This document shows, piece after piece, positions 22,944 to 30,270 of a stretch of 41,827 nt of DNA (the first letter of the stretch is position 1; each line of letters begins with the position of its first letter). A program made the position numbers and the translations under genes. The DNA is from Clostridia bacterium (GTDB taxonomy: Bacteria > Bacillota > Clostridia > Oscillospirales > Oscillospiraceae). Location of the stretch: contig SAAS01000009.1 in assembly GCA_009929315.1 (NCBI GenBank), forward strand, positions 64,095-105,921, given 5' to 3'. The notes under the pieces were generated by a model, which saw only the letters and a list, made by a program, of their open reading frames with translations, searched no databases and was not told where the DNA came from.

Positions 22944-24707
22944 TTATGCAGCGGCCTTTGAAGTATAGCCGAAGAAGAAGTAGCCGAGCGGAGCATAGTA
23001 CATGCCAGTGACCGTGGGATCAAGCATATACATTTGAGTATAGAAGTAAATGGGAGCAAGAACCTTATCCTGACCGATGAGAATATCCTCAGCGGTGTGG
23101 AAAGCCTTCATGCGCTCTGCGGGATCGGAGGTAGCCTTAGCAGCGTCAATTGCCGCGTCGTAGTCAGCGTTGCTGTACTGAGCATCGTTGTTGCCGCCGT
23201 CCGTATACCACATGTCAAGGAAGGTGCAGGCATCGTTATAGTCTGCAATCCAACCATTACGGGCGATTGAATAGTTTCCGTCCTTACGGTTCTGGAGGAA
23301 TACAGCCCAATCCTGGTTGTTCAGAGTGACTGTAACGCCGAGCTCTGTCTGCCACATCTGCTGAAGAGCCTCACCGATAGCCTGATGACGGTCGCTTGTG
23401 TTGTAAAGATACTCAACTGCGGGGAAGCCTACACCGTCGGGATAGCCGGCTTCTGCAAGCAGGGCGCGAGCCTTTTCGCAGTTTGCTTCATAATCTGCGG
23501 CAGCAACTGAATAATAGTCGCCGCCAACCGTGCGGAAATCGTCACCGCTTGCGCCCTCGGCATCATTGATACCATAGGGAACATAGCCTGTTGCGGGAAC
23601 TTCGCCGGTCTGAGTTACGTTTTCAACAATATAGTTGCGGTCAATCGCAAGAGAGAATGCTTCGCGGACACGGGGGTCGTCAAAAGGAGCCTTCTCAACA
23701 TTGAAGCAGGCATAATATGAACCGAGATAAGGAACAACGTTCAAATCGCCGCTTGCAAGAAGAGTGGAAACCTCATCAACAGGAACTTCTTCAATGAACT
23801 GAAGGGTCTTGCTCTGGAAAGCCGAAAGAATGGCGTTTGCATCATCCATCAGCTGGAAGGTGATCGAATCGGGGCCGAGATTTGCAACATCATAATAGTT
23901 CTCGTTTTTTACTGCCTTGATGTAGGAATTGTGCTCCCACTCGCTCATCTTGTATGGACCGTTGCTGATATATGTAGCAACATCAAAGGTCCACTGGTCG
24001 CCGGCTGATTCAATAACATCCTGACGAACGGGATAGCATGCGGGGAAAGCGCAGATTTCTTCAAAATAGGGGCAGTCATAAGTAATTGTAACAACAAAGG
24101 TGCTGTCATCGGGGGCAGCAACGCCGAGAGTTGTGGGATCGGCATAGTTGATAACTTCAACCTGCTCCTCAACGCCGGTCTCTTCGTTGAGCTTTGTTTC
24201 GAAAGTGCCGGAGGGTGTGCCGCTGTTAACCTCGGCAAAGCCCTTGACCATGTCAATCATGTAGGAATAATCCGCTGCGGTTGCGGGGGAAGCAAGACGC
24301 TGCCAGCTGTAAACAAAGTCCTTTGCCGTAACAGCGGTTCCGTCGCTCCACTTAGCGTCGGGGCGAATTTTAAAGGTGTATGTGACAGTGCCGTCATCGT
24401 TTACGACCTTGTCCATGGACTCAGCCTGACCGAGAGCAAGCTGTGCGTTGCCGTTGCCATCATCAACCCACTTCATAAGTCCTTCAAAGAAGTGCTGAAT
24501 CATAATAGCACCGTCAACTGCTGAGTTGAGTGCGGGGTCGATAGTCTGCGGCTCGGAAGCCAGACATACCGAAAGATCAAAAGGTGTGGAAGCTGCCTCG
24601 GAAGGAGCGGCTGATTCTTCTTCAGTCTTGGTTCCGCAGGCGGCCATTACGCCGACGAGCATTAAAACGGAAAGCACCAGCGCAAGAAGTTTTTTCGTGT
24701 TCCTCAT
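22944..24707 (-). CDS. oppA: Oligopeptide-binding lipoprotein OppA
   Basis: A 587-residue extracytoplasmic solute-binding protein of family 5. The N terminus is a lipoprotein signal with lipobox VMAAC, making Cys24 the lipidated residue, followed by a Glu/Ser/Ala-rich linker. Family features include the start LASEPQTIDPALNS, KWSDGTAVTAKDFVYSWQRL around residue 125 and VREAFSLAIDRNYIV near the middle. It should capture peptides and hand them to OppBCDF (15-19 kb). The gene is monocistronic, with its own promoter (24791-24819), a ~77-nt leader and a terminator. GGAGG is 7 nt before the ATG. Its leader shares a 10-mer with the oppB leader. Confidence 0.95.
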   Translation of the reverse strand: MRNTKKLLALVLSVLMLVGVMAACGTKTEEESAAPSEAASTPFDLSVCLASEPQTIDPALNSAVDGAIMIQHFFEGLMKWVDDGNGNAQLALGQAESMDKVVNDDGTVTYTFKIRPDAKWSDGTAVTAKDFVYSWQRLASPATAADYSYMIDMVKGFAEVNSGTPSGTFETKLNEETGVEEQVEVINYADPTTLGVAAPDDSTFVVTITYDCPYFEEICAFPACYPVRQDVIESAGDQWTFDVATYISNGPYKMSEWEHNSYIKAVKNENYYDVANLGPDSITFQLMDDANAILSAFQSKTLQFIEEVPVDEVSTLLASGDLNVVPYLGSYYACFNVEKAPFDDPRVREAFSLAIDRNYIVENVTQTGEVPATGYVPYGINDAEGASGDDFRTVGGDYYSVAAADYEANCEKARALLAEAGYPDGVGFPAVEYLYNTSDRHQAIGEALQQMWQTELGVTVTLNNQDWAVFLQNRKDGNYSIARNGWIADYNDACTFLDMWYTDGGNNDAQYSNADYDAAIDAAKATSDPAERMKAFHTAEDILIGQDKVLAPIYFYTQMYMLDPTVTGMYYAPLGYFFFGYTSKAAA

Positions 24708-24745
24708 TTTATAACCTCCAAAATATTTTGTATCTAAGTGCCTTA

Positions 24746-24762
24746 TATGTGAAGCTCACATA
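24746..24762. repeat. Inverted repeat in the oppA leader
   Basis: TATGTGA-agc-TCACATA, 7-bp arms with a 3-nt spacer, about 40-55 nt upstream of the oppA ATG. The half ATGTGAGCTT is repeated in the oppB leader (19343-19352). It resembles a CRP half-site pair but the spacing is too short for CRP. Confidence 0.5.
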
Positions 24763-24790
24763 GTTATACATCATAGACCCAATTTAATGT

Positions 24791-24819
24791 ATTCTAGCAT
24801 ATATGCACATTCTTGTAAA
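24791..24819 (-). promoter_or_regulatory. oppA promoter
   Basis: TTTACA (24819-24814), 17-bp spacer, TAGAAT (24796-24791). Confidence 0.7.
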
Positions 24820-24850
24820 GAATATTGTTACAAAATTATTAAATGTGGCA

Positions 24851-25729
24851 CTAATTATGCAACCAGTTAAGATAGTTGCCGCCAAAGGATGCTTTGAGTT
24901 TATCTGAGTCCTTGAGCCACGAAAGGTAGGAACGAAGAGTGCTGCCGACAAGTACATATTGCTCAAAGCTCATGGTGAGGCAGTATCTGTCAAAAAGCTG
25001 TTTTAAAATTTCCTCGAAGTTGCTTGGCTGTGAACAAATGGACAGTATGGAGTCCGCGATTTCATATATTTTTTTCCTGTTAAAATCTATAAGTTCGCTC
25101 AAATCCTTCTCCGCCTCCGCGTGTGAGGGAACAAAAATATCGGCACTCAATCTCTCAACCATGTCAAGTGTATCGAGGTATGATTTAACATCATAAATAA
25201 AGGCAAGCTGATACTTTTCAAGGGTTGACTTGCTGCTTATACAGTCGGCAAGAAAAACTGTGTTATCAGGTGTGCGGATTCCGACCATATCAAAAAAATG
25301 ACCGGGCAGGGGTATTATTTCGAGTTCCTTAGGAAAGCTTTCGTCCGAAAAATCGGTAACAACGCTTTCCTCCGCCTGCAAAAACTTGTGCCTGAGTTCC
25401 TTGAACGGGTATCCGCCGTAAAGAAAGGAAGGCTCGAGCAGGGTGTGTTCGGTGAAGGCTTTTTCAATGCCTGCGGAAAACACTCGGCAATTGTATTGCT
25501 GCTGAAGGTAGCGATTGCCACCGATGTGGTCGGCGTTTGAATGTGTATTGATTATGCCTTTTAAATTCCATCCGTTTTCGTCAAGAATTTTCCGAATCTT
25601 TCGACCGGCGTCTTTGTCGTTTCCGCTGTCGATAAGATAAACCTCGTTTTCACTTTGCTTATATACTCCGATTTTTGCCGGGCTGTTTATATAAAAGCTA
25701 TTTTTACCTACCTGTACAAGTTCGTACAT
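24851..25729 (-). CDS. MBL-fold metallo-hydrolase
   Basis: A 292-residue metallo-beta-lactamase-fold hydrolase. The metal-binding motif is NTHSNADHIGG (His63, Asp67, His68), with IIPLPGHFFDMVG supplying the next histidine, FLADCISS the bridging Asp and VPSHAEA the last His. The C-terminal ~90 residues are helical with SFEQYVLVGSTLRSYLSWL. The substrate is unknown; relatives include glyoxalase-II-like and other thioesterase-type enzymes. The start at 25729 has GAGGG 9 nt upstream. It is divergent from the EFR1 gene, with promoter at 25769-25798 almost touching the opposite one. Confidence 0.88.
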   Translation of the reverse strand: MYELVQVGKNSFYINSPAKIGVYKQSENEVYLIDSGNDKDAGRKIRKILDENGWNLKGIINTHSNADHIGGNRYLQQQYNCRVFSAGIEKAFTEHTLLEPSFLYGGYPFKELRHKFLQAEESVVTDFSDESFPKELEIIPLPGHFFDMVGIRTPDNTVFLADCISSKSTLEKYQLAFIYDVKSYLDTLDMVERLSADIFVPSHAEAEKDLSELIDFNRKKIYEIADSILSICSQPSNFEEILKQLFDRYCLTMSFEQYVLVGSTLRSYLSWLKDSDKLKASFGGNYLNWLHN

Positions 25730-25768
25730 TTCTCCGTTCCCTCTTTCGCAGTGATTTTGTATACGGGC

Positions 25769-25798
25769 ATTATAGCATAGTTGTTGTGGCAGTATCAA
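25769..25798 (-). promoter_or_regulatory. Promoter of the MBL hydrolase gene
   Basis: TTGATA (25798-25793), 18-bp spacer, TATAAT (25774-25769). Its -35 is 11 bp from the -35 of the divergent promoter at 25810. Confidence 0.7.
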
Positions 25799-25809
25799 TT
25801 ATTCCTGCC

Positions 25810-25838
25810 TTGCAAATAACTTATTTAAGTGTTAGAAT
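25810..25838 (+). promoter_or_regulatory. Promoter of the EFR1 gene
   Basis: TTGCAA (25810-25815), 17-bp spacer, TAGAAT (25833-25838), 34 nt before the chosen ATG. Confidence 0.65.
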
Positions 25839-25872
25839 TTCCGCAAAAGCTTCAATTGGAAAGGCTGACAAT

Positions 25873-26631
25873 ATGGTTATCTATTTTTCAGGCACGGGAA
25901 ACAGCCGATATGCGGCCGAAAGCATAGCTTTGCAAACAAAGGATAAGCTTGTTTGCGCGAACGAATACATTAAGGCAGAAAAGACGGATGATTTTTTCTC
26001 CGACACGCCTTACGTTTTTGTCTCGCCCACATACGCTTGGCGGCTTCCGAGAGTGTTTTCCGCTTTCATTGAAAGCGGGAGCTTTAAAGGCAGCAATTCG
26101 GCTTATTTTGTTATGACCTGCGGTGACGATATCGGAAATGCGGGGACTTACATTGGCAAGCTGTGCGAAATGAAGGATCTCAAATTAAAAGGTGTTTCCG
26201 CGCTTGTTATGCCGGAAAACTACCTTGCTGTTTACGATGTTACCGAAAAGTCCGAAGCAAAGCTTCTAATGAACGAAGCGGATAAGACCCTCAAAGCTCT
26301 TTCCGATTTCATTGCAAATGGACAGGATTTGCCCGAAGTGAAAACGGTAGTGACGGATATACTTAAAAGCAGTTTAATTAACCCTGTTTTCTACTCGCTT
26401 ATTGTCAGCGCCAAAGGCTTTCATGTTACGGATAAGTGCATTTCCTGTGGAAAATGCGCAGAGTTTTGCCCGCTAAACAACATAAAACTTGAAGGGGGAA
26501 AGCCTTTATACGGCAAAAATTGCACTCACTGCATGGCCTGTATTTGCGCCTGTCCGACAGAAGCAATAGAATACAAAAAGCGCACAGTCGGGAAAGAAAG
26601 ATATTACAACAGCTCAAGCCCCGAAATTTAA
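25873..26631 (+). CDS. EFR1-type flavodoxin-ferredoxin protein
   Basis: A 252-residue fusion of a flavodoxin-like domain (FMN loop IYFSGTGNSRYAAE at residues 3-16) and a C-terminal two-cluster ferredoxin: CISCGKCAEFCPLNN and CTHCMACICACPTEAIEY. This is the EFR1 family common in anaerobic Firmicutes, thought to move electrons within the cytoplasm; the partner is not known. I start it at 25873 because the flavodoxin strand begins there and AAAGG is 8 nt upstream; a longer frame to 25675 would run across the divergent promoters and the MBL gene. Monocistronic. Confidence 0.92.
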   Translation: MVIYFSGTGNSRYAAESIALQTKDKLVCANEYIKAEKTDDFFSDTPYVFVSPTYAWRLPRVFSAFIESGSFKGSNSAYFVMTCGDDIGNAGTYIGKLCEMKDLKLKGVSALVMPENYLAVYDVTEKSEAKLLMNEADKTLKALSDFIANGQDLPEVKTVVTDILKSSLINPVFYSLIVSAKGFHVTDKCISCGKCAEFCPLNNIKLEGGKPLYGKNCTHCMACICACPTEAIEYKKRTVGKERYYNSSSPEI

Positions 26632-26702
26632 CGAATAGTCCGATATAATTATCGTCTACTTATTTTAAAAGATCTTTTTACTCGCTGTAACATGAATGTA
26701 AT

Positions 26703-26731
26703 TTGACGGAACAGCGAAAAAATGTTATATT
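26703..26731 (+). promoter_or_regulatory. Promoter of the methyltransferase leader
   Basis: TTGACG (26703-26708), 17-bp spacer, TATATT (26726-26731). The resulting leader is about 205 nt long. Confidence 0.75.
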
Positions 26732-26759
26732 AAGATCATCAAAAACAGAAGGTGGTGTC

Positions 26760-26777
26760 TTGGTGTCGGTTCTTTAA
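26760..26777 (+). CDS. Putative leader peptide (MVSVL or MSVL)
   Basis: AGAAGGTGG is followed by TTG GTG TCG GTT CTT TAA. Initiation at the TTG (7 nt from AAGG) gives five residues, at the GTG (26763) four. The last codons form part of the 5' arm of the long leader stem, so a ribosome here would prevent it forming. Too short to prove from sequence alone. Confidence 0.35.
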   Translation: MVSVL

Positions 26778-26877
26778 TAGGTTTTTAGTATCCGCAAGAA
26801 GTGAACGGCTTTTGCCGTTCTGTTTGTTGTGCCTAAAACTCCTATAAAGAACAGATGACGGATACCTGTTATAAATG

Positions 26878-26905
26878 GCAGGTGCGTTTATCGTGCCTGC
26901 TTTTT
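26878..26905 (+). terminator. Leader terminator before the methyltransferase gene
   Basis: Nine-bp stem GCAGGTGCG/CGTGCCTGC (26878-26886 with 26892-26900, two G-U pairs), 5-nt loop, T5. It lies 38 nt upstream of the methyltransferase ATG, so it must be bypassed for expression. Confidence 0.75.
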
Positions 26906-26943
26906 CACTTTTATTGGGGGCTTTTGGTAAATATTGAAAGGAA

Positions 26944-27651
26944 ATGAAAAAATTGAATGATTATAAGAATAAAGATTTTCTAAAGCAAAACCTGATGGGT
27001 CCCAACGTTATAATGCTTGCCGAAGAAGCTCTGAAGCACTCCCCTGTCGGCAGTGCCGAACGGGTTCTTGACCTTGGCTGCGGAACAGGACTCAGCTCGA
27101 TGTGTCTTGCTGAGCATAGCCAAGCCACAGTGTACGCCATGGATTTATGGATTCATGCAACGGAAAATTACAAGCGTTTCTCGGATTTCGGCTTTGATAA
27201 GCGGATAATGCCTGTCCACGCGGATGCGAACGATATGCCGTTTGCCGATGAGTATTTCGACGCTGTTTACAGCTTTGATTCTTACCATTACTTCGGACGA
27301 AACGACGAGTATCTTGATAAACACCTTGCTCCGCTTGTAAAGAAAGGCGGGTCAATAGTTATCTGTATTCCCGGGTTAAAGCAGGAACTCGACTATCTGC
27401 CGGATGAAATGGCCTTATCTTGGACAAAGGAAGCTATCGACACAATCCGCAGTCTTGACTATTGGAAGGAAGTCTTCACCAAATCCAAAATGACGGAAAT
27501 CAGCTCCATTACCGAAATGGACTGTTACGAGGAAAGCTGGCAGGATTGGCTTGAAACCGATAACCCCTATGCCGTTTCGGACAGACCCGCAATGGAGGCC
27601 GGTGCAGGCAAATATATGAACCTAATCTGCGCGGTTATTAAACGAATTTAG
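26944..27651 (+). CDS. Class I SAM-dependent methyltransferase
   Basis: A 235-residue cytoplasmic Rossmann-fold methyltransferase. SAM-binding motif I is VLDLGCGTGLSS (residues 41-52), the acidic end of beta-2 is YAMDLW, DANDMPF is the adenine-contact segment, and DAVYSFDSYHYFG is motif IV. It resembles small-molecule methyltransferases rather than rRNA ones, but the substrate cannot be named. The ribosome binding site AAAGGA is very close to the ATG at 26944; initiation at an in-frame TTG at 26953 is possible. It has a dedicated promoter and attenuator leader and its own terminator, so expression appears conditional. No neighbour explains its role. Confidence 0.88.
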   Translation: MKKLNDYKNKDFLKQNLMGPNVIMLAEEALKHSPVGSAERVLDLGCGTGLSSMCLAEHSQATVYAMDLWIHATENYKRFSDFGFDKRIMPVHADANDMPFADEYFDAVYSFDSYHYFGRNDEYLDKHLAPLVKKGGSIVICIPGLKQELDYLPDEMALSWTKEAIDTIRSLDYWKEVFTKSKMTEISSITEMDCYEESWQDWLETDNPYAVSDRPAMEAGAGKYMNLICAVIKRI

Positions 27652-27656
27652 TTAAA

Positions 27657-27692
27657 CCAAAAAGAGGCGCTTTGACGGGCGCCTCTTTTCCT
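27657..27692 (+). terminator. Methyltransferase terminator
   Basis: Ten-bp stem AAAGAGGCGC/GCGCCTCTTT (27661-27670 with 27679-27688), 8-nt loop, TTCCTTAT tail. Confidence 0.85.
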
Positions 27693-27789
27693 TATATTAC
27701 AAGTTGCAAATTTCATTGAGCGTTTGGAACTAAATACTTATTTTCTCGTCTAAAACACAAAGAAATTTATCAAAAAGGAGTTAGTCTGA

Positions 27790-28806
27790 ATGAAACATTT
27801 TAAGTTAATAAGCTTATCTCTGCTTATTATTTCAATGCTACTTATGGCGCTTCCGCTCGGGGTCTTTGCAGCGGATAACAATGAGAATTACAATGATATA
27901 AATGGCACTTGGAGTCAGCAGTGGGTTAATAATTACGGCTATCAGGAGATATTTTCAAAGGGTAACGGCAATTTCAGCCCTGATGCAGATATTACCCGAA
28001 TGGAGTTTGCCCGTTTGCTCCATAAAGCACTCGGCATAAATATCAACTACTTTGCCGCTACCGACATCAGCGACTACTTTAATGATGTTAAAAACAGTGA
28101 TGCGGGTGCAAGCGCGCTTTACGATCTCGTGACTTGCGGAATAATTGACACTAAAACGAGCTTTCGCCCCAACGACCCAATTATGCGTGATGAAATGATT
28201 CATTTTGTTATGAGGGCCTTTGATTATAAATTCAGTAATTACGCATTTATTGAGATTTACCGAGTTTTTGCTGATGACTCTGACATCAGGCCAGAGTACG
28301 GCACCGACATACAGCACGCCTGCATACTCGGACTTATAAAAGGTAAAAACGACAATTACCTGTTTCCTCTTGCAGCGGCTACACGTGCGGAGGGTGTTAC
28401 AGTTGTCGGAAGGCTTGCGGAACTTTGGGAAAAGGCCGACACTAATGTAGATGTTTCGGCTTCTGTCAAAGAGGAGAACGGCGGGCTTAAGCTTTCGCTT
28501 ACTATTGCGAATAACTCCGACAGGGATATTATAATCAGCCATAGCTCCACTCAGCTTTTTGACTTCGGGATTTATGACAGCGAGGGAGAAACCCTCTATT
28601 TTTGGTCGGCAAATAAGATGTTTGCCACCGTTGTGACAGAAACGAAAATTGCCGCCGGAGAAAAGCTCGTACTTGGCGACACCCTTTCCGCCGAGGAATA
28701 CTCGCAGATAAAAGACAATATCTCATACGCCAAGGGCTTTATAACAGGGACTTCACCTGATTTTTCTGTTCAAAGCGATGGTTACATGGCGGCTTTTATC
28801 GCATAG
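27790..28806 (+). CDS. Exported SLH-domain protein with C-terminal BsuPI domain
   Basis: A 338-residue exported protein. The signal peptide ends near VFAADNN (residue ~28). Three S-layer-homology units follow (~35-215), with NFSPDADITRMEFARLLHKA, SFRPNDPIMRDEMIHFVMRA and LFPLAAATRAEGVTVVGRL; such domains bind secondary cell-wall polymer. The C-terminal ~100 residues (LSLTIANNSDRDIII, FDFGIYDSEGETLYFWSANK, IAAGEKL) match the BsuPI intracellular-proteinase-inhibitor fold. The ribosome binding site AAGGAG lies 9 nt before the ATG. A possible promoter is TTGAGC-17-TATTTT near 27716-27744. It would sit on the cell wall; whether it inhibits proteases is unknown. Confidence 0.87.
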   Translation: MKHFKLISLSLLIISMLLMALPLGVFAADNNENYNDINGTWSQQWVNNYGYQEIFSKGNGNFSPDADITRMEFARLLHKALGININYFAATDISDYFNDVKNSDAGASALYDLVTCGIIDTKTSFRPNDPIMRDEMIHFVMRAFDYKFSNYAFIEIYRVFADDSDIRPEYGTDIQHACILGLIKGKNDNYLFPLAAATRAEGVTVVGRLAELWEKADTNVDVSASVKEENGGLKLSLTIANNSDRDIIISHSSTQLFDFGIYDSEGETLYFWSANKMFATVVTETKIAAGEKLVLGDTLSAEEYSQIKDNISYAKGFITGTSPDFSVQSDGYMAAFIA

Positions 28807-28823
28807 TATTTCTCAAATGTAAC

Positions 28824-28860
28824 AAAGCAGCGAACTATTTCAGTCCGCTGCTTTATTTCG
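28824..28860 (+). terminator. Terminator of the SLH-BsuPI gene
   Basis: Nine-bp stem AAAGCAGCG/CGCTGCTTT (28824-28832 with 28846-28854), 13-nt loop, weak ATTTCG tail, 18 nt after the stop. Confidence 0.6.
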
Positions 28861-28999
28861 GAAACTTTGAACACGAATATCGCAGGCAAAGGAAACCATG
28901 CGGTTTGCAAGAGTATTGAGCGACTGCGACAAAAAACCATCGCAAGAAGTATAACGGCTTCAATCAAAGCGGTTTTTTAAAGGAATATATTGCGCTATA

Positions 29000-29560
29000 T
29001 CAGCGGTTACGAATAAAGCTGACAAATTCCTTTGCCTGCTTTTCCAAATACGGCGCGCTTGCGGTCAATTCCAGCTTGGCATCTTTGTTTAATTGCTGCA
29101 TTATACTTGGAATAGTCAACCGCGGAACATTCATAACGTCCATATTAAGATAGCTTATCAAGGTTACGAGATGATCTTGTGAAAGCGCAGTTCCGGACAT
29201 GCCGGGAGTAACTCCGCTTATTGCGGCAGGCTTGCCCGTTAGAACCTGTGGCTCAGTTTCACTAACCGGGCGGGACAGCCAGTCAATAAGATTTTTTAGA
29301 ACGCCTGAGAAATAATGATTGTATTCCGGAGTAAAAAACCAAATTCCGTCCGATGCTTTGATTATTTCGCGAACACGGCTGACAGCCGCAGGAGCTGGAA
29401 ATTCAATGTCCTGATTCATCAGGGGTACATCGGCATATTCGAGAATTTCAAATTCCGCCAAGTCCTTAAGCGACGCTTTTGCAGCCAAGGCCAATTGACG
29501 GTTATAAGAGTCCTTCCTAAGTGAGCCGACAATTGCGGTAATTTTAATATTTTTCATCAT
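29000..29560 (-). CDS. NADPH-dependent FMN reductase family protein
   Basis: A 186-residue flavodoxin-fold reductase. The FMN phosphate loop is IVGSLRKDSYNRQLA near the N terminus, and FFTPEYNHYFSGVLKNLIDW is the family's PEYN motif, with GKPAAISGVTPG after it. Relatives reduce FMN, azo dyes, quinones or chromate with NAD(P)H in the cytoplasm. GGAG precedes adjacent ATGs at 29560 and 29557; either could be used. A possible promoter (TTTAAA-17-TATAAT) lies in the gap after the GNAT gene. No redox partner is adjacent. Confidence 0.9.
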   Translation of the reverse strand: MMKNIKITAIVGSLRKDSYNRQLALAAKASLKDLAEFEILEYADVPLMNQDIEFPAPAAVSRVREIIKASDGIWFFTPEYNHYFSGVLKNLIDWLSRPVSETEPQVLTGKPAAISGVTPGMSGTALSQDHLVTLISYLNMDVMNVPRLTIPSIMQQLNKDAKLELTASAPYLEKQAKEFVSFIRNR

Positions 29561-29627
29561 TTCAGCTCCATTCATATATATTCTTGCAGTTCAAATAATT
29601 ATACTGCGTTCGTACAAACATTTAAAC

Positions 29628-30104
29628 CTATTCCCCGAAATCGGCCAAATTATTAAGAGTTTCGCCTGTCAGCCGATATGTAGTCCATTCGTTCATCTGC
29701 TGCGCGTTTAGGGAAAGATAAAAATCTATGCTTGGCTGATTCCAGTTCAGGCAGGCCCATTCCAGCCTGCCGCAGCCTCTTTCGACCGTTATCTTCGCGA
29801 GCTGCGCAAGGAGAAACTTTCCGTATCCCCTGCCCCGAAACTCGGGCAACACAAATAAGTCCTCAAGATAAATTCCCGCCTTGCCCAAAAAAGTTGAGAA
29901 ATTATAGAAAAACAAAGCGATTCCGACTTCTTTCCCGTCCTCAAGCGCGAAAATTACCTCAGCTTTCTGCTTTTCAAATATCCATTCTTTGAGCATTTCC
30001 TCCGTTGCCGTTACCATATCGGATAATTTCTCATAGTCCGCCAATGCATTTATAAATTCGAGAATCAGCTTTGAATCCGATTCCGCCGCGTATCTAAACT
30101 CCAT
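29628..30104 (-). CDS. GNAT-family N-acetyltransferase (diamine acetyltransferase-like)
   Basis: A 158-residue acetyl-CoA-dependent transferase. The acetyl-CoA pyrophosphate loop is LPEFRGRGYGKFLLAQL, preceded by IYLEDLFV on beta-4, and LEWACLNWNQPSIDFYLSLNA is motif B (in two stretches). The sequence resembles the spermidine/spermine (SAT1-like) acetyltransferase branch, so a polyamine or amine substrate is plausible but not shown. I start at the ATG 30104 where the domain begins (MEFRYAAE); a GTG at 30119 would add five residues. Alone, upstream of the FMN reductase gene on the same strand. Confidence 0.88.
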   Translation of the reverse strand: MEFRYAAESDSKLILEFINALADYEKLSDMVTATEEMLKEWIFEKQKAEVIFALEDGKEVGIALFFYNFSTFLGKAGIYLEDLFVLPEFRGRGYGKFLLAQLAKITVERGCGRLEWACLNWNQPSIDFYLSLNAQQMNEWTTYRLTGETLNNLADFGE

Positions 30105-30222
30105 ACCACCAAAAGCCACCCATCCAAATTGAATTTGTCGGAACAGATGATATCATATTTTTCTCTTAAAGGATAGGTTTCTTTTTTTGAATAAAAACAT
30201 CTGTTCATTCATACGATTAAAT

Positions 30223-30260
30223 AAAAAAGCTGCACCGGATTTATTCGGTGCAGCTTTTTT
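30223..30260. terminator. Bidirectional terminator after the large SLH gene
   Basis: Perfect 15-bp stem AAAAAAGCTGCACCG/CGGTGCAGCTTTTTT (30223-30237 with 30246-30260), 8-nt loop, T-rich on both strands. It ends the SLH surface-protein transcript. Confidence 0.9.
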
Positions 30261-30270
30261 TATTAAGATG

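Larger units (their letters stand above)
26738..26943 (+). promoter_or_regulatory. Structured leader with a predicted transcription attenuator
   Basis: No gene other than a tiny leader ORF is present, but the RNA has strong structure. GTTCTTT-(A)-ATAGG (26769-26781) pairs with CCTAT-AAAGAAC (26841-26852), continued by TTTTAG/CTAAAA (26783-26788 with 26833-26838). Inside is GAACGGC-TTTT-GCCGTTC (26803-26820). A terminator follows (26878-26905). GTATCCG (26788-26794) can pair with CGGATAC (26859-26865), and ACCTG (26864-26868) with CAGGT (26879-26883), which would break the terminator. A short ORF overlaps the first 5' arm. I infer ribosome-dependent attenuation of the kind seen before resistance genes. 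Confidence 0.65.

Noticed and set aside
24746..24762. TGTGA-agc-TCACA as a CRP site before oppA.
   Set aside because: CRP needs a 6-bp spacer; here it is 3, and the site lies downstream of the predicted start. CRP of the enteric type is not expected in Clostridia.
25675..25872. N-terminal extension of the EFR1 protein.
   Set aside because: It would cover the divergent promoters and the MBL gene start, has no ribosome binding site, and the flavodoxin domain begins at 25873.
28782..28967. A 61-residue minus-strand ORF after the SLH-BsuPI gene.
   Set aside because: It overlaps the SLH gene end and its terminator, has no plausible translation signal and matches nothing.
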